Shown: positions 49,401 to 57,490, counted from the stretch's first letter. The stretch: 64,000 nt of DNA from Saprospiraceae bacterium (GCA_021739645.1 JAIPBL010000019.1:16206-80205), one strand, 5' to 3'. Program-made: numbers and translations. Notes: generated by a model from the letters alone, not told the origin.

Positions 49401-50014
49401 TCGCATCGGTGAACGGATGTACGGACACGGCGACTGTCACCCTCAATTTGCCCAATGTGCTCAAAGCCAATAACAAGTTGGTACTTTGTGTTGTGAACCA
49501 GCCGCAAGGCTTCAACATCCTGGCCATGGACATTTATGAGGTTGGGCAACCGTTTACCATCAACATCTTGCAACAGCCAACCAGTGGCACGGTGAAATAT
49601 TTTGGTACCGACAGCATTTACACCTACACGCCGAACCATGGGTTCTGGGGCAATGATTTTATTATTTATGAAATCTGTTACGACGCCTGCCCCGATTTGT
49701 GCAGCACGGCGAGAGTGACCTTCCAAGTAAACCATAAGCCGGATGAATGCGTCATTACGACGGTTATTTCACCCAACAGCGATGGCATAAACGACGAGTT
49801 TGTGATATCCTGTGTGGAGGACGGTGCATACCCATTGAATACCCTGTACATCTATAATCAATGGGGTGACTTGGTTTACGATACAAAAGGTTACAAGAAT
49901 AACTGGAAAGGAACACACGATGCAAGAGACTTGCCGGACGGTACGTATTTCTTCGTTTTTCAGCGTGACCCAGATACGCCAGCGCAAAAGGGTTTTGTGA
50001 TGATTTACCGATGA
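43415..50014 (+). CDS. Giant secreted protein with two N-terminal cohesin-like domains, HYR repeats and T9SS type B C-terminal domain
   Basis: Signal peptide MKKLLPLLIISFLAWLPTTDAQ; repeated CP...DNC...FPVGTTTVTYTATD HYR units; C-terminal VISPNSDGINDEFVISC...LYIYNQWGDLVYDTKGYKNNWKGTHDARDLPDGTYFFVF. Confidence 0.92.
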   Translation: MKKLLPLLIISFLAWLPTTDAQLTISGENVIVCDHGTVSIDISASNFIDITSAQFGITWDTNVISFTGVTNNMPASEMYNPMYTANGELIFSWFDSGPPPAGYTLPPAGSGILFTINFSVVGNYNPDSLSVINIGNSPHYTMEVVSTSGVIPNGNITINPGSVTIDDSVKPLLTCPPNIDTTAAMGQNTVTVNYLAPTITDNCDSPAPMGTYSPISGSSFMAGTTTTVTCTATDSAGNSGNCTFTVRVNPNPNALMILADDIALNCNATAVDIPVRVKNFDDMVSAQFALVWDPTVLEYVDSTDFINVTGHPSAIYNANNVSSGEFRFIWIDANNPAGENLPDSSVIFVLHFTLLDDTALPDVVAFAALPGFVIEFANTGGVISPSSYALDDAIVSVKPDTIPPSITCPADQTLATNASCAAMLPNYTSLGTATDNCSAPVDIVITQLPLAGTVVSDTTDVLLIATDEAGLKDTCTFQVILFDNISPSITCPADQALATNANCEAMLPDYTSLGTAIDNCSAPIDIVITQLPLAGTVISDTTDVMLIATDEAGLKDTCSFQVILFDTIPPSITCPANQLVFADANCEAILPDYTSLGVAADNCTDTIDIVITQLPLAGTVITDSTEVMLIATDLAGLMDTCSFQVTILDTIPPMITCPANDTLDVDSAACFATFILPAASATDSCGMVSITDNGPANDEFPVGLTTVTFTATDMSGNAATCQMTILVNDTIPPVITCPVDTSQTTDLGDCTAVVTWATPTVVDNCTNVTITCTPPSGSTFPVGDSTVVCIVEDPGGNKDTCSFVVTVFDGENPTLDCPSYTTIMVPAGTVDTVINNIYLFFIGDNCTSPVDTSYYHFAGAIPSGGGNGIDASGTAFPVGTTTVTYFGVDDATNVGSCSFDVTIEEDPQVMIACSAPHTVDNGPGICGALVSGVTADAQPSASVVASFYQKSGATIGNGLGLDASGGYSGGLTTVTFFAVSTFGDTVSCSTTVQVNDTELPVFTNCPTDTVTMNNTTDQCGLLFNGAVVPVATDNCPNVALSYNFTVGSLIPVGFNTVVATAMDMSGNASTCTYVLRVVDNQPPTFTNCTNGATISRVNDPNQCGAVVAFSPVVDALDNCSLLAFTETVPGNGSFFPIGNTTVTYTAVDNVGNVATCEIIVTVSDTQLPTVTCPGNQPPVNTDMNQCSAAVSFVVPTASDNCAVISFGPTTPIGPVFAEGVHTVNYVASDAAGNMATCTFTVTVVDNQFPFIPNMPADLTVYTTAANCGANVFWTPPNVPIDNCGIDTFGPSGGAPGDFFGVGMHVVKYVAMDVNGNITVKDLHITVLDTLPPAIDCPAGISISVDGTNIDDPDGFLIGSQPVDCNNIELDFAALMATDACGIASVNQIAGLPSGSPFPVGLTTMTFEAKDNYGNISTCSFGINVLGLQVAPATVSQGLVCEGGTVTFSVGTLPGATYTWTTGNTQVSNQPVFTIANAALNQSGIYTVVVSTAYCDIQFTTELNVSAVPVVTIDADDILCAASGLPLVVTGQNSSTANVNNWAWTFPNVPGNPTGQMQTISNPTPNNSGNYCVTATTLVGCSATACEQVTVSTGPPPPTLFGDVSNLCLGADVTITNATLYGGNNVTYHWYATPAVGSGLLQSINNPIIKPKPTAAGSYTYHLYVTVDGCTSDTAEWVVIVEAAPAIVLTVTGETQCVDGGSNITLMDIGSGGTTWMWSGGPFPVLPGNTNSVVLQNVVPAYSGTYTVVASSAIGCTSSASTQLTFTAAPAAPQLTASQTTICEGDIVTLTGSQYTGVVNYIWTGDGIPPNSPNNNQINVFPPNGPGSYDYGFSAFVNGCHSDTATVTVTVAPAPVLAINVVGDLDCVDGTSSITLSSALTGLSNIEWTNDNGTVLSHADPLVLGNVTSATSGSYYLTASNAQGCIGYGNTTLTISDAIDGLTATSAMADCATATVTLEASSIANASYAWFKPNGQLFAMTQNTTLSSAADGIYKVVASVNGCTDTATVTLNLPNVLKANNKLVLCVVNQPQGFNILAMDIYEVGQPFTINILQQPTSGTVKYFGTDSIYTYTPNHGFWGNDFIIYEICYDACPDLCSTARVTFQVNHKPDECVITTVISPNSDGINDEFVISCVEDGAYPLNTLYIYNQWGDLVYDTKGYKNNWKGTHDARDLPDGTYFFVFQRDPDTPAQKGFVMIYR
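44621..45368 (+). repeat. Three consecutive 249-bp direct repeats encoding near-identical HYR domains
   Basis: ccgagcatcacctgccc landmark at 44621, 44870 and 45119, next diverged unit at 45368; exact 249-bp (83-aa) spacing. Confidence 0.9.
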
Positions 50015-50111
50015 AAAATGATATTGGGAAATTGGGTGGTTGATTTTTTTCACTAGCCCAATTTCCCCTATCTCCCAATACTTCAATTTCTCAATTCCGA
50101 AAATAACAGCA

Positions 50112-51062
50112 ATGAAAAATCTTTTTACCATTATATTTCTCTTGCTTGGCCTCAGCCTTTCGGCGCAGCAGGAGCCGCATTACACCAATTTCATGTACAA
50201 CCAGCAGTTGTTCAATCCATCCTATGTTGGAAGTCGCAATACCCCATCGTTTACTGCACTCCATCGCAGCCAGTGGATTGGGTTTGAAGGCGCTCCCTAC
50301 TCGGAGGTGTTGAGTTTCCATTCGCCCATCATGCGTAATAGGGCGGGTGTTGGTGGCACGATTTCTCGTTATGCCATCGGCGTATCGTATGCTTGGTATG
50401 GCTCGGTAGCATACTCCTACAACCTTAAGCTGACACAAGACCTGAACGTGCGCTTGGGGATGCAGGGCACCTTGGAGGACTTGGGGATAAACTTTGCGGA
50501 CCAAAAGGTTGTGACCGTTTCACAGTTTGACCCCTCGCTCAACGAGAAGCGGTTTGAAGAAAAATACGTGGGGAATGTTGGAGTTGGCGCATACATCACC
50601 TACAAAAACTTGTTTTACTTGGGGCTATCCGCTCCGCAACTTTATCCTAACGATGTTGGGCTGAATGATAATGTACGGATAACATCCATCCAATCCCCCC
50701 ATCGGTACGCAAACCTGGGCGCTGTTATACCGGTGAGTGAGCAATTGGATTTGATGCCCAATTTCATGATGAAATGGGTGGACCATGCACCGATTGACTT
50801 TGATATCAACTTTAGTATCCGCTACCTACAGAAAATAACGGTAGGCGTGACGGCAAGAACGGGTGGAGACAGTGCGATAGAAAGTATGGATGGGCTGCTG
50901 TTCTTCCAGGTTAGTCCAAAATTTGGCGTTGGACTTGGGTACGACTATACGTTATCCAAAATCAAGAATTACCAATCAGGTTCAGTGGAAGTGCTGCTCC
51001 GCTACGACCTGCGTGATGAGAAGGGAGACCTTGAAAATCCCCGGTATTTTAAGAAAAAATAA
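50112..51062 (+). CDS. PorP/SprF family type IX secretion membrane protein
   Basis: MKNLFTIIFLLLGLSLSAQQEPHYTNFMYNQQLFNPSYVGSRNTPSFTALHRSQWIGFEGAP is a strong PorP/SprF pattern; start trimmed from 50040. Confidence 0.93.
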   Translation: MKNLFTIIFLLLGLSLSAQQEPHYTNFMYNQQLFNPSYVGSRNTPSFTALHRSQWIGFEGAPYSEVLSFHSPIMRNRAGVGGTISRYAIGVSYAWYGSVAYSYNLKLTQDLNVRLGMQGTLEDLGINFADQKVVTVSQFDPSLNEKRFEEKYVGNVGVGAYITYKNLFYLGLSAPQLYPNDVGLNDNVRITSIQSPHRYANLGAVIPVSEQLDLMPNFMMKWVDHAPIDFDINFSIRYLQKITVGVTARTGGDSAIESMDGLLFFQVSPKFGVGLGYDYTLSKIKNYQSGSVEVLLRYDLRDEKGDLENPRYFKKK

Positions 51063-51240
51063 ATGGCAACGCTGACCAAACTCCTTGTGGCACTGACTTG
51101 ATTGCATATTCTAAAATGCTGACTTACAAATAGTTGAGCATGCACTTGAGTCGTCTTGCTTCTGCCTGCTAACATGTTTGCAACCGATACGGTGCAAGAT
51201 TTGCTAAAAGAAGCAAAGACTATTTTTACCAATTTGAATT

Positions 51241-53595
51241 ATGAAAAAAGTATCGACACTTGTAGCCTATCTGATAATTGCGCTGACAGCTTCAAACCTG
51301 TACGGGCAGATTGCCCTTGGCGACGACCGCATTGTGCTCACCAACGAGCGACGGGTCAACTCTGACGAGTTGGAGTACAGCCCCGTTTTTTACAAGGATG
51401 GCATCGTGTTCGTGACCACCCGCACGGAAAATTTGGTGTACGACAACATCAAGGACAAACGTGCCGGAGGCGTCCACCTCATGTCCATGTACTGGTCACA
51501 GCGGGACGAAGAGGGCTTCCTGAAAGAACCCGAACCCTTTTCAAATGAACTGATAACCAAGGTTCACGAAGGCCCAATGACCTTTGACCGGACTGCCAGC
51601 ACCATCTTTTTCACCCGGAACGAGCTGTCTGAATTTGCCCCGGATAAGCTGCTGAAAATGCAGATTTATCAAGCCGAAAAGGACAGCCTAGAAGTATGGG
51701 GCAAGGTTCAGAAATTGTCGTTCAACAATACCACATTCAATTTCATGCACCCAACCATCTCTGCCGAAGGCGATGTACTCTACTTGGCTTCGGACGTGCC
51801 GGGCGGACAAGGAGGCATGGACCTCTATGTGGCAAAGAAAGTAGGTGAAACTTGGGGGCAAATGGTCAATCTTGGCCCAACCGTCAATACGCCCGGCAAC
51901 GAGGTGTTTCCTTATATTGCCGCCGATGGTGCGCTTTATTTTTCCTCTGACGGCCATGGCGGTCTTGGCAACCTCGACCTGTTTTTTACAATTCAAAACA
52001 ACAGCTCGCAAAAATGGGCTGCACCTGAGAACCTTGGTGCACCGTTTTCCTCCCCTGCCGATGATTTGGGTTTTATCGTTGACAGCGAAAACCGCAACGG
52101 TTATTTCTCTTCCGATCGTCTTGGCGGATTCGGAATGGACGATATATACGGCTTCCACGTGGATGGTCCGTTCAGCCCGTTTGCCGATGCGAACCGCAAT
52201 CTCGACGGCCTCGTGATAAAGGATGCCGACGGCAACCCAATGGAAGGTGTCGATGTCAGTGCCATCAATTTCAATGAAATCGCACTTTCTGGCACTGATG
52301 AAAATTTTGTGAAACTACTTCCAGGCGACAATGGTCCTGACAATTTCGTGCTGGATGTTAACGCTGGCGAAATGGGTGAAAAGGGCCTGACCAGTGCTGA
52401 CGGCACGGCCAAGGTGCCGCTTCGCAGGGGCAGCAGCGTCATCAAAATCGAGAAGGAAGGCTACCTCCCAGAGTACGTCGTGGTGACACCAGAAACAGAC
52501 CTTTCCAAGCTGGACATTAGAATGCGAAAGGCTTCGAACTGTGTGCCGTTGGACGGAGAACTACTGATGCAATCCAATCAAATGGCAGTGGCTGGTGCTG
52601 AAATTCATATTGTAGATGTGAACAGCAGGGAAGCTATCATCGTGTACAGCGACCGAGAAGGCAAGTTTGAATACTGTTTGCCGTGCAACCGCTCTTTTAC
52701 CGTTTATGCTGTTAACAATGGTATTAATTCAGCCCCCGGTATTGTCTCAACAAAGGAAATCCCTTGCACACAGAATGCTCGGATTCCATTGACCCTATAC
52801 CTCGGCGGTACGCCGCTGTATGCGGGGATGACTATCCAATTGCCCAATATTTATTTCAACTTCAATGATGCCTCGCTCAGGCCCGATGCCTACCCCGATT
52901 TGAACGAAGTAGTAGCGATGATGAACAGCTACCCTGGCATGAAGCTGGAATTGGCATCTCACACGGACTCAAGAGGAGGGCCAGCCTACAACCTTGACCT
53001 ATCAAAGCGCCGTTCGGCGAGTGTGCTGAAATACTTGAAATCGAAAGGAATAGGCGGCGAACGACTCGTACCACGTGGTTACGGTGAGTCGCAACTGCGC
53101 AACCGCTGTACATCTGGCGTAGCATGCTCAGAGCGGGAGCACCAGTACAACCGCCGCACGGAGGTGAAAATATTGGAGATGGGCGACCCTGAACTCGCCG
53201 TTGCCAAATCGGCGCCAATTGCCTCAAACGATGACACTGGCAACGACGGCAGCGATGACCCTGCAATGGGCGAACCTGATGCAGGAAAGGGTGGGCAAGA
53301 AGGAATCTCTGACGACACTGAGGTGGCACCATTAAACGAGTCTAAGTCTATCAAGACAGAATACAAAAATAAAGCGTTCACCGTAGTAGCTGGCACATTT
53401 GCCAACCAAGACTTTGCGGTCAGGCGGCAAAACCTGCTTATGAAAATGGGCTATTCGGTCACTTCCATCGTGAAGCAGTCACGAAGCGGTCTTTACGCTG
53501 TTTACGTAAACACCTACGACGCCAAGTCCGATGCATTTGGGTTGGTGAAAAAACTGGCAGGTCAGCAGTTGAATGCCTATGTTTTGAGGCAGTGA
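51241..53595 (+). CDS. PorE-like OmpA family protein (PD40, regulatory-like domain, OmpA, SPOR)
   Basis: PD40 motifs LYFSSDGHGGLGNLDLFF; OmpA core LELASHTDSRGGPAYNLDLSKRRSASVLKYLKSKGIGGERLVPRGYGES; C-terminal SPOR-like VVAGTFANQDFAVRRQNLLMKMGY. Confidence 0.9.
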   Translation: MKKVSTLVAYLIIALTASNLYGQIALGDDRIVLTNERRVNSDELEYSPVFYKDGIVFVTTRTENLVYDNIKDKRAGGVHLMSMYWSQRDEEGFLKEPEPFSNELITKVHEGPMTFDRTASTIFFTRNELSEFAPDKLLKMQIYQAEKDSLEVWGKVQKLSFNNTTFNFMHPTISAEGDVLYLASDVPGGQGGMDLYVAKKVGETWGQMVNLGPTVNTPGNEVFPYIAADGALYFSSDGHGGLGNLDLFFTIQNNSSQKWAAPENLGAPFSSPADDLGFIVDSENRNGYFSSDRLGGFGMDDIYGFHVDGPFSPFADANRNLDGLVIKDADGNPMEGVDVSAINFNEIALSGTDENFVKLLPGDNGPDNFVLDVNAGEMGEKGLTSADGTAKVPLRRGSSVIKIEKEGYLPEYVVVTPETDLSKLDIRMRKASNCVPLDGELLMQSNQMAVAGAEIHIVDVNSREAIIVYSDREGKFEYCLPCNRSFTVYAVNNGINSAPGIVSTKEIPCTQNARIPLTLYLGGTPLYAGMTIQLPNIYFNFNDASLRPDAYPDLNEVVAMMNSYPGMKLELASHTDSRGGPAYNLDLSKRRSASVLKYLKSKGIGGERLVPRGYGESQLRNRCTSGVACSEREHQYNRRTEVKILEMGDPELAVAKSAPIASNDDTGNDGSDDPAMGEPDAGKGGQEGISDDTEVAPLNESKSIKTEYKNKAFTVVAGTFANQDFAVRRQNLLMKMGYSVTSIVKQSRSGLYAVYVNTYDAKSDAFGLVKKLAGQQLNAYVLRQ

Positions 53596-53603
53596 CGAAA
53601 GGT

Positions 53604-53650
53604 AAGTTATGGGTTATTGGCGTTGCCTGCAACCCCATAACCCATAACTC
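53604..53650. terminator. Inverted word-repeat between convergent genes, possible bidirectional terminator
   Basis: agttatgggttattgg ... ccccataacccataact. Confidence 0.5.
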
Positions 53651-53664
53651 AAACCTCTCAAGGC

Positions 53665-54324
53665 TCAAACGAGCCTTTGCTGCACAGCGAACTTGACGAG
53701 TTCAGTGCTGGAATTGAAATCTAATTTTCGAAGAATGTTCTTCCGGTGCGTCTCCACGGTGTGCTTGCTGATGTAAAGCGTCTGGCCAATCCGCTGACTG
53801 CTGAGGCCACGACTGATGAGCACAAGTATCTCCTGCTCTCGGCGTGAAAGACAAAGGCGCTTGCGGAAGTCGTCAGTCAGTGAGGCATGATCGGTGGCAG
53901 GAGCTATGTCCGTTTGGGCGTGCGCAACCATCGTTACATGGATTTCACCTGAAAAAACACCCTGGATGGCGTTTGAGATTTCCGAAGGAGATGCGGTCTT
54001 CGGTAAATAGCCAGCTACTCCACCATGGATGAGCGACCTAACGAGGTCAGTCGAGTGGTAGGAAGTGTAGATTAGGATTTTCACCCAAGGGGCATTGGCT
54101 TTTACCCAGTTGATGTTTTCATAGAAATCCTTGCCGGGCATGTTGAGGTCTAGGAGAAGTACATTGGGCTTGGCAAGGAGCATTTTTCTGGCAAGCTCAT
54201 CGCCGGAAATGGCCGTACCAACTACTTGAAACTCAGGGCGATTGGAAAGAACACAAGACACACCCTGGAGCACGATAGGGTGGTCATCGGCAATAAATAC
54301 CTTGATTTGTTGATGCTTGTTCAT
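53665..54324 (-). CDS. NarL/LuxR-family response regulator
   Basis: Receiver KVFIADDHPIVLQGVSCVL..LLLDLNMPG; LuxR HTH LSRREQEILVLISRGLSSQRIGQTLYISKHTVETHRKNILRKL. Confidence 0.92.
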   Translation of the reverse strand: MNKHQQIKVFIADDHPIVLQGVSCVLSNRPEFQVVGTAISGDELARKMLLAKPNVLLLDLNMPGKDFYENINWVKANAPWVKILIYTSYHSTDLVRSLIHGGVAGYLPKTASPSEISNAIQGVFSGEIHVTMVAHAQTDIAPATDHASLTDDFRKRLCLSRREQEILVLISRGLSSQRIGQTLYISKHTVETHRKNILRKLDFNSSTELVKFAVQQRLV

Positions 54325-54632
54325 GGGAAATACTTTAAAATGTTAAAAAAAAAACATAGAGCCTGTGTTCTAAATAGTGCTGGATGTCTTTCAAGAAGGA
54401 TGATTGAAATGCGGCGGAGCAACAAGAATGTTGCAACCAAATCGAAAGCAGCGAGGGTGAAAAAGGATTAGCTTTTTGCTGCTGTGGTAGGATGTCGTAT
54501 TTAATCGGTTCTTGAAAATCGCTGCAAGTTAAGCATTTGGACAAAACCACAAAAGTTATGAAGATAATTGTAAACTGATTTTGACGAAAGCCTGATTACC
54601 CATTTCAAAAATTTTAGAACAAACTAGAAAAC

Positions 54633-55052
54633 ATGATAGAGCAAACCAAAACCACAGAGCAGTTGACCAAAGAAATCAGCATGTTGCGCAGGGAGAACAA
54701 AGAGCTATCTGCCCAGCTTGCTTTTCACCGCAAGGTTTTTAGGGAAGTGAACCAAGCAATAGGTGAAGTCAACAAGGTCACTTCATCGAGTCAGGACACT
54801 GACGAAACCATGACCAAGGTTGTGAAGGAGAACCAGTTGCTCAAAAGTCAGATGAAAATATTCAGGCTGACAGGCCGTGAAAAGGAAGTACTCAAACTAA
54901 TTGTGAATGGCCTTACCTCCAAGGAAATAGCGGATGACCTGGGAATCAGCAAATTGACGGTTGACACCCACCGAAAACATATACAACAGAAATTGGGCGT
55001 TTCGAAGCAGGTGGACCTGTTGAAGCTGGCGATGCAATCAGGCATGGCCTGA
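54633..55052 (+). CDS. LuxR-type HTH protein with N-terminal coiled coil, no receiver domain
   Basis: TKEISMLRRENKELSAQLAF coiled-coil; LTGREKEVLKLIVNGLTSKEIADDLGISKLTVDTHRKHIQQKLGV. Confidence 0.85.
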   Translation: MIEQTKTTEQLTKEISMLRRENKELSAQLAFHRKVFREVNQAIGEVNKVTSSSQDTDETMTKVVKENQLLKSQMKIFRLTGREKEVLKLIVNGLTSKEIADDLGISKLTVDTHRKHIQQKLGVSKQVDLLKLAMQSGMA

Positions 55053-55146
55053 GTAGCTTAATCAGGCGCTTGTTTTTTGTGAAAAAAGGGCAAAACATGG
55101 GAAACTTTCCTGTGCTTTGCCCTTTGTTTTTCGCCAAAATTGAGAT

Positions 55147-55782
55147 ATGAACCAGCAGAAAAAAATCAACGCCTATTGCGAAGCGCACACAACGCTCCCC
55201 GTGCCAGTGCTGTATGAACTGGAGCGGGAAACACATCTCTGTACTTTGTCGCCCCAGATGATAAGTGGTCGGGTACAGGGCCACCTCCTGACGTTGTTGG
55301 CTTCGCTTGCGCGCCCAAAACTAGCCCTTGAGGTGGGAACGTTCACAGGCTATGCGAGTATCTGTATTGCCAAAGGATTGCCAGAAGGCGGCATGTTGCA
55401 TACCATTGAAATCAACCCGGAACTGGCGCATATCAGCCGCAAGTATTTCGAGGAAACTGGACTTGCCGACCGGATAACCGCTCACCAGGGCGATGCCAAG
55501 GCTATCATCCCCGCTTTAGGCCTCCGGTTCGATTTCGTTTTCATGGATGCTGCAAAGTTCGACTACCAGTTTTATTATGAACTTTTGATAGAACGGTTGA
55601 ACATTGGGGGCCTTTTGATTGCCGACAATGTGCTCTGGGGCGGCAAAGTGGTGATAAAATCCACCGATTCGGATACCATGAATATTGATGCGTTCAATAA
55701 AATGGTGAACGCCGACCCCAGGGTGGAAAACCTGATGTTGCCCGTTAGGGATGGTATTTTGGTGGTGAAGAAACTTGGTTGA
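55147..55782 (+). CDS. Class I SAM-dependent O-methyltransferase (caffeoyl-CoA OMT-like)
   Basis: ALEVGTFTGYASICIAKGLPEGGMLHTIEINPE..FDFVFMDAAKFDYQFYYE..LIADNVLWGG. Confidence 0.92.
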   Translation: MNQQKKINAYCEAHTTLPVPVLYELERETHLCTLSPQMISGRVQGHLLTLLASLARPKLALEVGTFTGYASICIAKGLPEGGMLHTIEINPELAHISRKYFEETGLADRITAHQGDAKAIIPALGLRFDFVFMDAAKFDYQFYYELLIERLNIGGLLIADNVLWGGKVVIKSTDSDTMNIDAFNKMVNADPRVENLMLPVRDGILVVKKLG

Positions 55783-55857
55783 TTTCATAAATGGCCAAGG
55801 TTCTTAGAAAAAGTGCAAGACGTTACTTATTAGACCCTAACAAGTCCCAATACTAAT

Positions 55858-56055
55858 GCGGATAACGGGTTCAACTAGTGGAAAAAGTGCCTTTAGGCAC
55901 GAAATGTCGGTAGAAATGTTGAACCGACGACTTGCGTGCCGTAGGTACGTTACTTTTCGTGGGCTTGTGGCGTACCTACGGTACGCTAATCTGACATTTC
56001 AACCCATTTCTACCGACATTTTGTGCCTAAAGGCACATTTCAACCCGTTATTCGC
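55858..56055. mobile_element. Copy C of palindromic MITE-like element (198 bp)
   Basis: Termini GCGGATAACGGGTTCAAC / rc GCGAATAACGGGTTGAAA; flanks AATACTAAT (55849-55857) and ATTACTAAT (56056-56064), 8/9 identical. Confidence 0.85.
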
Positions 56056-56268
56056 ATTACTAATTAAGGTTGAATAGATGAAAACACAATGTTTTTAATT
56101 CGTCAACAAGCCTCAGTTTTTTGAAAGGAATTGGTACATTTGCTGGTGCTGCCGAATCAATATGACTTGCCTATCTGCAGTTAAACCCATTCTATACAAT
56201 CGAATTGTCAATTCTCTCGAAGGATAATAAGTCCGTATTCATTAATTCAAATCTAAAAAAGACAGTGT

Positions 56269-57387
56269 ATGAAAAAGCCACTAATTCTACTTAATTCGCT
56301 ATTCTTAATGGCGATATCCCTTCAAGCACAAATTGGGTTAGAGGGCCTGCCTACCAACCCAATTCCCGGCAAGTGTTATATCCGTTGCGTGACGCCAGAA
56401 CGGTACGAAAAAGTTGAAAGGCGTATTTTGGCTCGCCCAACCTACACCACGCTGAAGAAAATCCCTGCTGAGTATAAAACGGTAGAAGAAAGGGTAATGG
56501 TGAAGGCTGCTTCCAAAAAGTATGTGGCGTACCCAGCTGAATACAGGACGGAAACTGAAACCTACCAAATCGAGGATCCCTACAATGAAATCACAATAAT
56601 ACCTGCAAAATTGGGCGTAAAATCTGACACTATTGAAGTGCGTCCAAGAGTTACCCGCTGGGAGTACCAGTCTTCTGCCGAAAATTGCAGCTCTGACGAC
56701 CCCCGTGATTGCATGATACTCTGCTATGTGGAGCACCCCGCTGAGTATCGCGATATTAACATAAAGACGGTTGAAAGTGATGCTACCTTCACAAAAGTCA
56801 AAAAAGGTGGGAAGTCGATGACTGTAAGCCGCCAAGTTATTGCGAAGGAAGCTCGCTACGAGACTATTGAAATACCGGCTGAGTACAAGACCATCACCAC
56901 CCGCAAACTGGTAATGGACGAGGATGTTGAAAAAACGGAAATTCCATCGGAATATGCCATTGAAATGATTGAGACCTTGCAAGACGCCGGAGGAATTGCA
57001 AAATGGGACACCATCAGCTGTAGCCTGACGAATAACAACGTTTTGCCTATCAATTATGAGCTTGGTTCTGCACGTCTTACCTCCGAGGCTCGAAGCACCA
57101 TCGATTCAAAACTTTTGAAATTGATGAAAGACAAGCCGGACATCCGTGTTCAAATCAGTTCTCATACAGACTCACGTGGTTCCTCCGAATCAAACATGAG
57201 CCTTTCGCAAGCTCGTGCCGAGGCAGTCGTAAACTATCTGATTGGGCGTGGCATCCAGCGCAGCCGCCTTGTAGCCAGGGGCTTCGGCGAGACGGTACTC
57301 AAGAATAGTTGCGCGGATGGCGTAGAATGCTCAGAAGAAGAACACGCCAAGAACCGGCGCACTGAGTTCAAGGTTTTGAGCAACTAA
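56269..57387 (+). CDS. OmpA family protein with repeated PAEY motifs
   Basis: C-terminal OmpA VQISSHTDSRGSSESNMSLSQARAEAVVNYLIGRGIQRSRLVARGFGE..NRRTEFKV; N-terminal IPAEYKT/YPAEYRT/HPAEYRD/IPAEYKT/IPSEYAI. Confidence 0.9.
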   Translation: MKKPLILLNSLFLMAISLQAQIGLEGLPTNPIPGKCYIRCVTPERYEKVERRILARPTYTTLKKIPAEYKTVEERVMVKAASKKYVAYPAEYRTETETYQIEDPYNEITIIPAKLGVKSDTIEVRPRVTRWEYQSSAENCSSDDPRDCMILCYVEHPAEYRDINIKTVESDATFTKVKKGGKSMTVSRQVIAKEARYETIEIPAEYKTITTRKLVMDEDVEKTEIPSEYAIEMIETLQDAGGIAKWDTISCSLTNNNVLPINYELGSARLTSEARSTIDSKLLKLMKDKPDIRVQISSHTDSRGSSESNMSLSQARAEAVVNYLIGRGIQRSRLVARGFGETVLKNSCADGVECSEEEHAKNRRTEFKVLSN

Positions 57388-57433
57388 TTTTTTTCTGGAA
57401 ATTTCCATTTTTCCACAAGCAGCTTCTTTTGAT

Positions 57434-57475
57434 AAAAAAAGAGAGCCACTTGCAAACGCAGGTGGCTCTCTTTTT
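57434..57475. terminator. Bidirectional intrinsic terminator between convergent genes
   Basis: aaaaaaagagagccac ttgcaaacgcag gtggctctcttttttt; A and T tracts on both sides. Confidence 0.92.
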
Positions 57476-57490
57476 TTGGATGGTAGGCTA

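Noticed and set aside
35767-50014. Cellulosome gene cluster
   Set aside because: No glycoside hydrolase or carbohydrate-binding modules seen nearby; the cohesin/dockerin-like domains are better treated as a non-cellulosomal assembly candidate.
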